DNA from: an uncultured Bacteroides sp.
GTDB lineage: Bacteria > Bacteroidota > Bacteroidia > Bacteroidales > Bacteroidaceae
Assembly: GCA_900557355.1 (NCBI GenBank)
Contig: USSR01000512.1
Location: 1 to 5,227 of the forward strand
Direction of reading: 5' to 3'
DNA length: 5,227 nt
Shown: one piece after another, positions 1 through 5,227 of the stretch
Layout of the letters: the number at the start of each line of letters is the position of its first letter
Numbering within the stretch: the stretch's first letter is position 1
The notes under the pieces: generated by a model
The model's input: the letters and a program-made list of their open reading frames with translations, nothing else
Told to the model about the DNA's origin: nothing
Databases searched by the model: none
Made by a program: the position numbers and the translations under genes

Positions 1-1740
1 TTGTTCAGGTGTGCCGTAATAAGCCATACTGTGTTCGCCGATACCCCAAGGTTTTCCAATACTAATCCAGTTTTTCATGGAATTGGTATCTCCATAATGT
101 CCTACTGTTACTGGTAATATGCCATTACCGTCATCTTCTCCGTCAGAAGAAATCCAAGGGCGGGTAGGGTCATACTGGCGTACAATGTCGCGCCATTCCT
201 CCCATGCTTTTTGTTGGGCTGGTATTAATTCGGGACGGTTGTACACATGTAGGATAACGGGTTTGTTTTCGTTGCTGATACTCCAACCAAAAACAGAAGC
301 ATGGTTACGGTCACGTAGAACAAAGCGCTTTAAATGTTCTTTCGATTCTTTCCAAAAGTGTTCGGAATCGAGTTTGGGGCCACCGTCACTAGCCCAGTTG
401 GCTGTTTCATTTAGTACACAGATACCCATCTCGTCAGCCATATCCAAGTAAAAGCGAGGATAGACTTGAGCATGCGGACGTACCGCATTTCCGTTCATTC
501 CTTTTATGGCTGTAAACCAAGCCCATGCATAGCGGCGTGTCATTTGTGGAATTCCCATGAAATGCCAGGAGTCTCCATGTAAAGCGTAAGGTTTACCATT
601 TAAGCATTGTGTGGTTCCTTGTAATGTCCATTCACGCCAGCCAAAACGTTCATATTTTGTATCAATAGTCTTTTTTTTGTTTTGTATAGAAAGTAACAGA
701 GCATATAGATTGGGAGATTCGGGCGTCCAGTATTTTAATGTGTTTTCATTTACAGGTATTTGTAATGTTACTTTCTGTGATGCGTTGGCGTCAATAGATA
801 CTTTATGAGGAGTTACATATAAGGCTTCCGTACCAAGCGACCAAGTAGGAACTGGTGCGGAATTAATATCGGTTCCGGCACAGTTTATCCATTCACGGAT
901 ATTACCTTGCAGTTGTATATCTGTTTTCTTGGCCGTTTTATTTTGTACGGTTACTTCTACTTCCAGTGTGTTTTTTGAAACTAATGGTTTTACATATATG
1001 TCTTCTATATGTACTTTGGGGAGAGCCAACAGATACACATCCTGCCAGATGCCGTTGATATGATACCCCCACATGGAACCTGCCGGGATGATACGTCGTC
1101 CGATCGTCGAATTATTTTCAAACAGGGACTGGCTGCGTACACCTATCAGTATCTCGACAGTTTCACCGGGAGTGACTTTATCAGTGATATCGAAACTGAA
1201 AGGCAGGAATAAATCAAAATTTTCACCTAGTTTTTCCTTATTTATGTAGACCTCGGAGTACCCTGCTACTGCTTCAAAATAGAGTTTTATTTGTTGGCTT
1301 TTCCAAGTATCGGGAATAGTGATATTTTTTTTCATCCATACCATTTTCACTTGTTCCCATTCTTTGGGGTAAGAAGGGTAATTGCGATGATCAGGGCCTT
1401 CTAAGTTACGGTAGCCGAAAGAATTGATGTTCCATGGCGAAGGGATTTTAATTCGTGTTTTGTCCCAGTTTTCGTCTTTAGGGAAAGGAAGTTTGGGAGC
1501 TATTCCTTTGCCTTGCTTATAATCCTGTGGTAAAGCGACAGGCTGAAAATCCCAATATCCATTCAGGCAAATTTCCTGACGATGCTCTTTCTCTGTTTTA
1601 TTCACTAAGCCTTCGCTGGGAGCAAAAGTATAAGGGTAGGTCATTTTCTGACCGTTGGCTGCCGTTTGTGCACCTGTTTTTGTAGGCTGCAGAGTAAAAC
1701 TGGCTAGCAGACTGCATAATAAAATGAAATTTTTCTTCAT
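1..1740 (-). CDS. Secreted family 2 glycoside hydrolase (beta-galactosidase-like), 3' end missing
   Basis: The reverse strand is open for 580 codons from an ATG at 1740 to the window edge, so the C-terminus is missing. Residues 1-25 form a signal peptide (MKKNFILLCSLLASF...) with likely signal peptidase I cleavage near TGA-QT. No lipobox is present, so the enzyme is probably periplasmic. The GH2 layout is visible: a sugar-binding jelly roll (about 60-240, starting GYWDF), an immunoglobulin-like domain (about 242-370) and a TIM barrel from about 377. The barrel carries RPHAQVYP near 421-428, the acid/base Glu491 in GWSISNEN, and a probable nucleophile Glu569 in WGIGEHS. The 78-residue spacing between the two Glu is close to the 76 in E. 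coli LacZ (461 and 537). GH2 enzymes are retaining exo-glycosidases acting on beta-galactosides, mannosides, glucuronides and related sugars; the substrate here is not determined. The gene is divergent from the GH43 gene and probably co-regulated with it. Confidence 0.9.
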   Translation of the reverse strand, partial: MKKNFILLCSLLASFTLQPTKTGAQTAANGQKMTYPYTFAPSEGLVNKTEKEHRQEICLNGYWDFQPVALPQDYKQGKGIAPKLPFPKDENWDKTRIKIPSPWNINSFGYRNLEGPDHRNYPSYPKEWEQVKMVWMKKNITIPDTWKSQQIKLYFEAVAGYSEVYINKEKLGENFDLFLPFSFDITDKVTPGETVEILIGVRSQSLFENNSTIGRRIIPAGSMWGYHINGIWQDVYLLALPKVHIEDIYVKPLVSKNTLEVEVTVQNKTAKKTDIQLQGNIREWINCAGTDINSAPVPTWSLGTEALYVTPHKVSIDANASQKVTLQIPVNENTLKYWTPESPNLYALLLSIQNKKKTIDTKYERFGWREWTLQGTTQCLNGKPYALHGDSWHFMGIPQMTRRYAWAWFTAIKGMNGNAVRPHAQVYPRFYLDMADEMGICVLNETANWASDGGPKLDSEHFWKESKEHLKRFVLRDRNHASVFGWSISNENKPVILHVYNRPELIPAQQKAWEEWRDIVRQYDPTRPWISSDGEDDGNGILPVTVGHYGDTNSMKNWISIGKPWGIGEHSMAYYGTPEQ

Positions 1741-1780
1741 ATCTTATGTTTTAATAAGTTTTCCCTGTATTATCGGATGG

Positions 1781-1788
1781 CAAAGTAA
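1781..1788 (-). promoter_or_regulatory. Weak candidate -7 element for the GH2 gene
   Basis: Read on the minus strand this is TTACTTTG, which matches the Bacteroides -7 consensus TAnnTTTG except at its second base. It lies about 40 bp upstream of the GH2 start codon, which leaves a leader of roughly 30-35 nt. No convincing TTTG-type -33 element is found at the usual distance upstream, so this is only the best available candidate. The leader before the ATG is A/T-rich (ATTAAAACATAAGAT) with no clear Shine-Dalgarno sequence, as is common in Bacteroidetes. Confidence 0.3.
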
Positions 1789-1831
1789 AAGGAAAAGTAT
1801 TAAAAAGAGGAAGTGAAAGAGCTTAATATGA

Positions 1832-1936
1832 GATTAAAAACTGATTAATAGGTATGATAACTTGTAAAAAAGATCCTTTTTCTCTGATTTAATCGTTTTT
1901 TAATTTCCGATTAATTCTAATCAACCGGTTGGATTA
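1832..1936. promoter_or_regulatory. Cluster of GATTA/TAATC words in the divergent control region
   Basis: Six copies of the pentamer GATTA or its complement TAATC fall within 105 bp: GATTA at 1832, 1843, 1909 and 1932, and TAATC at 1890 and 1918. Several are paired as inverted repeats: GATTTAATC at 1886-1894, GATTA-4-TAATC at 1909-1922, and TAATC-9-GATTA at 1918-1936. Neighbouring copies in the same direction are 11, 66 and 23 bp apart, close to whole helical turns. This looks like a multi-site binding region for a transcription regulator serving both divergent genes, but no known regulator motif is recognised. A/T-rich intergenic DNA produces such words by chance, so the call is inference. 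Confidence 0.35.
1918..1936. repeat. Palindrome overlapping the GH43 promoter, possible operator
   Basis: TAATCAACCGGTTGGATTA is a perfect inverted repeat apart from one extra G in the right half, with the core AACCGGTT. It covers the TTG (1929-1931) that serves as the candidate -33 element of the rightward promoter. A protein bound here would therefore contact or block the promoter. A palindrome with a central CG resembles LacI-type operators in general form, but that family link is only a guess. Confidence 0.4.
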
Positions 1937-1956
1937 AGAGGTGCAAGGTATCTTTG
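1929..1956 (+). promoter_or_regulatory. Candidate Bacteroides-type promoter of the GH43 gene
   Basis: TATCTTTG at 1949-1956 fits the Bacteroides primary-sigma -7 consensus TAnnTTTG exactly. A TTG at 1929-1931 (within GGTTGG) can act as the -33 element, although the 17-bp spacer is slightly shorter than the usual 19-21 bp. Transcription would start near 1960-1965 and give a leader of about 85 nt. The leader holds a possible imperfect stem-loop at 1972-1993 (TGGC-T-GG pairing with CC-GCCA). It ends in an A-rich stretch (AATTAAAAGAAAAGCT) before the ATG, without a clear Shine-Dalgarno sequence. Confidence 0.55.
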
Positions 1957-2046
1957 TGTCTATAAAATATGTGGCTGGTACATATTGCCGCCAAGAATAT
2001 TTGAGATAACCAAATTGAAAAATAACTTTAAATTAAAAGAAAAGCT

Positions 2047-4539
2047 ATGAGGAATAAATTATTATTTGCTCTGAAATGTTCCCTTCCGTTGTTTATTGGA
2101 GGGATGGTGTTAAACTCGTGTAAAGATGATTCTCCTGTTTCCGGTTTCAAAGAAGAGGAAGGTGAATATGTATACGATTATGACAGATATGAAGATGGTA
2201 TGAGTGCTGAAGAATTTTTGGCTAATTATCAAGGAATACCATTTAAAAAAGATCAGGAAGGAAATAGTTTGTTAATTATTTCCGGTGAGCCTGCTACTGT
2301 GGAGGCGGAAGATTTTGATGATGGCGGGGAGGGAGTGTCATTCCATTTTCAAAATGCAGGATATGGTGGATATGATTATCGTGAAGAAAAAGGAGTTGCT
2401 GTCAGTAAAAGCGGTGATGTCGTTAATATCGGCAACGTGAGCAGCGACGACTGGCTTTGCTACACATTACAAGTGACTGAGGCGGGAGCTTATTCTATTG
2501 ATACTTATTGCGTAACAGCCAATGGGAAAATCAGCTTTTATTTTGAAATCGATGGTAGGGCTGCCGGCCAGATTGTAGAAGCTCCGGAAGATGACTGGAA
2601 TGTATTTACACATTCGGTAAAGGTGACAGATGTACAGTTGAGTGAAGGGAAACACGTATTAAAATGGTTTACTACAGGTGGCATCAATCTGGATAAATTT
2701 GTAATAACACGCACCGGGGAATATACCGGAGAGCAGATAGGAAATTCTTTGTTTACCTATCCGCGTTATGGCACTTATGAACATAATCCGTTGTTTGTGG
2801 ATTTTAAATCGGAAATGTATAATACTCCATTTGTAGGAACGCTTTATACAGCTGACCCTTCTGCGCATGTTTGGGATGATGGACGTTTATACGTTTATGC
2901 TTCACATGATATGGAGCCACCGGTAGGGTGTGACCGCATGGATCGTTATCATGTGTTTTCCACTACGGATATGAAGAATTGGACAGATCACGGCGAAATT
3001 ATGAATTCAGCCACCGTAAAGGCGCAGACAGGTTTGGGCATTGACGGCTTTATGTGGGCTCCCGACTGTGTATATAATAAAGAAGAACAGTTATACTATC
3101 TTTATTTTCCTCATATGATTGATGAAGCTACATGGCGAATCTTTGTGGCGACCAGTAGGGAACCGGCTGCAAAATTCAGAGTGAAAGGTGTTATTGAAGG
3201 GATTCCTTCAACAATTGACCCTTGTGTGTTTGTTGATGATGACGGACAACCTTATATTTATACGAGTGGTGCCGGTCAAGGTTGTTGGGGAGGGAAGTTG
3301 CGTAAAGATGACTGGACAACACTGGATGGCACTATGACTCCTCTGAAAGGTTTCACTGATTTTCATGAGGCTCCCTGGATGCATAAATATAAAGGTAAAT
3401 ACTATCTGAGCCACTCAGACAATCATGCTTCTACTCAAGGGGGGAATCAAATGCAGTATTCTGTATCGGATAATCCATTAGGACCTTTTACTCCATGTGG
3501 TGTATATATGTATCCCCAAGGTGAAGAAACTGCTCATGGTTCAATTGTTGAGTATAATGGTAAATGGTACTCTTTTTATCATACATCCAACCATTCGGGG
3601 AGAGGTGGCTTGCGTTCTGTTTGTGTAGATCCGATCGAGTATGACTTGAAAGGAAATTTGAAAGTTGTGAAAAATTGGGGGCGTCCTTATGGTAATAGGG
3701 CGGTAGAGATAGGATTGAACAAACAGTCAATTATACAGGCTGAGAATTATAATATGGGCGGTCAGCATACTGCTTATTACAAGAATCCTAAAACAGGAAC
3801 GAGAATGGATGTGAAAACAGAAAACGGTATAGGTTTTCTGAGTAGCATGAAAGGAGGAGAATGGGTACGTTATACATTCAATGTAAGTGAGGCCGGACGC
3901 TATGGCATTACATTCAGAGTGCGTCAGAAACGTAATGGTGGAAAATTTCGGGTAGCAGTCAATGGTGTATATAAAACCAATGATATAGTTCTTAATGGAG
4001 GCGTAAATACATGGATTGAATCTTATGTTTATCCTGTAGAGTTGCAGGAAGGCGAACAGTATATTGATATACGTATAAAGAGCGGTGATTTGGATATTGA
4101 TTGGATAAGATTTGGTGAAGGAGCCAGTTTGATTCCTGGCATTATTCAGGCGGAAGATTACGATGATGGAGGATACTCTTTCAAGCAGGGTGAGTTTGGT
4201 AATTTCAAATCTTATCGAAAAGATAAGGGAGTAGCTATCAGTGCCAGCGATGGGGTTGTTCATATTAGTAATACTTCTGTTGGGGATTGGTTACAATATA
4301 CATTTACTACTCAAGGAGGAGCATTTGAAATCAGAGTACGTGCGTCGGCAGAAAGAGACGGAATTTTCTCTCTCTCGTTTGATGACGGAAAACCTTTGAG
4401 TAATGTTGCTGTTTCTACTGGTGATTGGACTACTTATCAGGAATTCATCGGGGCAAAAGTGAATTTGACACCAGGTAAGCATACAATGAAGATTCATATC
4501 GTTAATCCGTTGAATCTTGATTCATTTGAATTTCGGTAG
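2047..4539 (+). CDS. Surface-type GH43 lipoprotein with three CBM6-like domains
   Basis: Complete protein of 830 residues. A lipoprotein signal peptide ends in LNS-C, with Cys25 followed by KDD; such charged residues after the cysteine favour export to the cell surface in Bacteroidetes. An acidic Tyr-rich spacer (about 34-60) follows. Domain order read by eye: CBM6-like (about 80-222, VEAEDFDDGG), GH43 five-bladed propeller (about 245-555), CBM6-like (about 560-689, IIQAENYNMGG) and CBM6-like (about 698-830, IIQAEDYDDGG). The GH43 catalytic triad is intact: base Asp270 in YTADPSAH, pKa-modulating Asp391 in IDPCVF and acid Glu441 in HEAPW. A HGS motif (His498) and GKWYSFYH are also present. 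GH43 enzymes are inverting alpha-L-arabinofuranosidases, beta-xylosidases, arabinanases or galactan hydrolases, and CBM6 modules bind xylans or beta-glucans. Subfamily and substrate are not determined. Each CBM keeps candidate binding tryptophans (Trp136/184, Trp606/656, Trp748/794). Confidence 0.92.
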   Translation: MRNKLLFALKCSLPLFIGGMVLNSCKDDSPVSGFKEEEGEYVYDYDRYEDGMSAEEFLANYQGIPFKKDQEGNSLLIISGEPATVEAEDFDDGGEGVSFHFQNAGYGGYDYREEKGVAVSKSGDVVNIGNVSSDDWLCYTLQVTEAGAYSIDTYCVTANGKISFYFEIDGRAAGQIVEAPEDDWNVFTHSVKVTDVQLSEGKHVLKWFTTGGINLDKFVITRTGEYTGEQIGNSLFTYPRYGTYEHNPLFVDFKSEMYNTPFVGTLYTADPSAHVWDDGRLYVYASHDMEPPVGCDRMDRYHVFSTTDMKNWTDHGEIMNSATVKAQTGLGIDGFMWAPDCVYNKEEQLYYLYFPHMIDEATWRIFVATSREPAAKFRVKGVIEGIPSTIDPCVFVDDDGQPYIYTSGAGQGCWGGKLRKDDWTTLDGTMTPLKGFTDFHEAPWMHKYKGKYYLSHSDNHASTQGGNQMQYSVSDNPLGPFTPCGVYMYPQGEETAHGSIVEYNGKWYSFYHTSNHSGRGGLRSVCVDPIEYDLKGNLKVVKNWGRPYGNRAVEIGLNKQSIIQAENYNMGGQHTAYYKNPKTGTRMDVKTENGIGFLSSMKGGEWVRYTFNVSEAGRYGITFRVRQKRNGGKFRVAVNGVYKTNDIVLNGGVNTWIESYVYPVELQEGEQYIDIRIKSGDLDIDWIRFGEGASLIPGIIQAEDYDDGGYSFKQGEFGNFKSYRKDKGVAISASDGVVHISNTSVGDWLQYTFTTQGGAFEIRVRASAERDGIFSLSFDDGKPLSNVAVSTGDWTTYQEFIGAKVNLTPGKHTMKIHIVNPLNLDSFEFR

Positions 4540-4549
4540 AATTGAGATA

Positions 4550-4571
4550 GATGTATCAAATGTGATACATC
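4550..4571. repeat. 22-bp palindrome just after the GH43 stop codon
   Basis: GATGTATCA-AATG-TGATACATC has two perfect 9-bp arms around a 4-base centre and starts 11 bp after the stop codon. It is not followed by a T-run, so it is unlikely to terminate transcription by itself. In RNA it could protect the 3' end of the GH43 message. As DNA it could be an operator for the downstream gene. The structure is certain from the sequence; its role is not. Confidence 0.6.
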
Positions 4572-4587
4572 CTGAAACAAAGTTTAT

Positions 4588-4629
4588 AGACGAAGGCAAA
4601 GATACCCCCTATCTTTGCCTTCGTCTTTT
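4588..4629 (+). terminator. Strong intrinsic terminator after the GH43 gene
   Basis: A perfect 17-bp inverted repeat (4588-4604 with 4610-4626; arm begins AGACGAAGGC) encloses a CCCCC loop. It is followed by a short T-run (4626-4629, then AGATT). The stem is long and moderately GC-rich. The T tail is short, which is the only weak point. It lies 48 bp after the GH43 stop codon and about 40 bp before the GH32 start, so it should separate the two transcripts at least partly. Confidence 0.8.
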
Positions 4630-4668
4630 AGATTAAAAGCTTGTATAAACTAGGAATACTTTGTTGCC

Positions 4669-5227
4669 ATGAAAACAAACCCTTGGATGAAACTATGTAA
4701 AGGTGCAATACTTGCGTTAGCAGTCTCTTATGGACTGACTTATTGCCACACCACTAAAAGCAAGTTGACCTTGGAACAGAAAAGCGATAGCCTGACTGTC
4801 ATCCACATCACTAATCCGACTAATTATATATTGCTTCCTATAGAAGAGGAAGCAGCGGAAAGTCAGGTTCTGCTTGATACCGGAGAGGCTACGGATACCG
4901 ATATGGATATTCGTTTGGCACAGACTCAAGTGGACTATTTCGTTCCATTTGCCTTGCCTACCGGAGTGAAGACTGCCACCGTGTGTGTTCGTAATAAATC
5001 AAAGGATGCACTTTGCTGGAAAGAAATCAAACTATCTGATACTTTTGATACAGCCAATACGGAAAAGTTCCGCCCTGTTTACCATCATACTCCTCTCTAT
5101 GGCTGGATGAATGATGCCAACGGATTGGTGTATAAAGATGGAGAATATCATTTGTATTTTCAATATAATCCTTACGGCTCTAAATGGGGAAATATGCATT
5201 GGGGACATTCTGTCAGCAAGGACCTAG
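4669..5227 (+). CDS. GH32 fructan hydrolase (levanase/exo-fructosidase type), 3' end missing
   Basis: The frame is open for 186 codons from the ATG at 4669 to the window edge; only the N-terminus is present. A hydrophobic signal segment (about 9-25) ends at Cys26 in LTYC, a poor lipobox because Tyr replaces the usual small residue. A lipoprotein is possible but not certain, and no acidic residues follow the cysteine. Residues about 33-135 form a beta-rich N-terminal region of the kind found ahead of the catalytic domain in Bacteroides GH32 enzymes (DUF4980-like, from memory). The catalytic domain begins at about 137 with [14 protein letters not shown]. Asp149 is the expected nucleophile, and the block YHLYFQYNP plus [14 protein letters not shown] is typical of GH32. 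The family hydrolyses levan, inulin or sucrose-type fructosides; which one is not determined. ATG 4687 (Met7) is an alternative start that keeps the whole hydrophobic segment. Confidence 0.9.
   Translation, partial: MKTNPWMKLCKGAILALAVSYGLTYCHTTKSKLTLEQKSDSLTVIHITNPTNYILLPIEEEAAESQVLLDTGEATDTDMDIRLAQTQVDYFVPFALPTGVKTATVCVRNKSKDALCWKEIKLSDTFDTANTEKFRPVYHHTPLYGWMNDANGLVYKDGEYHLYFQYNPYGSKWGNMHWGHSVSKDL

Noticed and set aside
119..451. A 110-codon plus-strand open frame at the left end, and shorter ones at 611-808 and 1009-1212
   Set aside because: All are antisense to the GH2 coding region, whose reverse-strand translation shows a continuous signal peptide, domain order and catalytic motifs. 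Their products look like no known family.
1867..1881. Short inverted repeat AAAAAG-ATC-CTTTTT in the intergenic region, considered as a terminator
   Set aside because: The stem is six almost pure A-T pairs with a three-base loop, and no gene converges on it; both neighbours are transcribed away from this region. Chance in A/T-rich DNA is more likely.
1972..1993. Imperfect stem-loop in the GH43 leader, considered as a riboswitch or attenuator
   Set aside because: Only six pairs with one bulge and a nine-base loop can be formed, no known riboswitch core is recognisable, and no terminator follows it before the start codon. It is mentioned only as a possible leader structure.
3727..4263. A 178-codon open frame on the minus strand inside the GH43 gene
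   Set aside because: It lies wholly antisense to a well-supported coding region with clear CBM6 motifs, its product shows no recognisable domain, and no promoter or A-rich leader for it stands out. It is best explained as a by-product of the codon use of the real gene.
2380..4290. Similarity between the first and third CBM6-like segments, considered as a DNA direct repeat from recent duplication
   Set aside because: The likeness is at the protein level only; the nucleotide sequences have diverged, so any duplication is old and this is not a repeat element.

Overview
The window looks like a carbohydrate-degradation locus from a Bacteroidales bacterium, most likely Bacteroides or a close relative. 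The evidence is a set of exported glycoside hydrolases, a lipoprotein signal followed by charged residues, A-rich translation leaders without a clear Shine-Dalgarno sequence, and a TAnnTTTG-type promoter element. Assignments come from reading motifs by eye; no database search was run.

Layout. (1) Positions 1-1740, minus strand: the N-terminal 580 codons of a secreted family 2 glycoside hydrolase (GH2), cut by the left edge. (2) Positions 1741-2046: a 306-bp divergent intergenic region. It holds a good candidate promoter for the rightward gene, a palindrome overlapping that promoter's -33 element, and an unusual cluster of GATTA/TAATC words. (3) Positions 2047-4539, plus strand: a complete 830-residue surface-type lipoprotein with the inferred order CBM6 - GH43 - CBM6 - CBM6. 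(4) Positions 4540-4668: a 129-bp gap with a 22-bp palindrome and then a 17-bp perfect hairpin, probably an intrinsic terminator. (5) Positions 4669-5227, plus strand: the first 186 codons of a GH32 fructan hydrolase, cut by the right edge.

How the genes may work together. The divergent GH2 and GH43 genes share one control region, and their likely locations are complementary. The GH43 lipoprotein would bind and trim a polysaccharide at the cell surface, and the GH2 enzyme would remove further sugars in the periplasm. That suggests a shared plant or host hemicellulose-like substrate, but the substrate cannot be read from this sequence. The GH32 gene acts on a different polymer class (fructans) and sits behind a strong terminator, so it is probably a separate unit. 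No SusC/SusD pair, regulator, RNA gene, mobile element or CRISPR array is visible. Nothing here amounts to a clearly new biological system; the most interesting parts are the divergent control region and the CBM arrangement of the GH43 protein.
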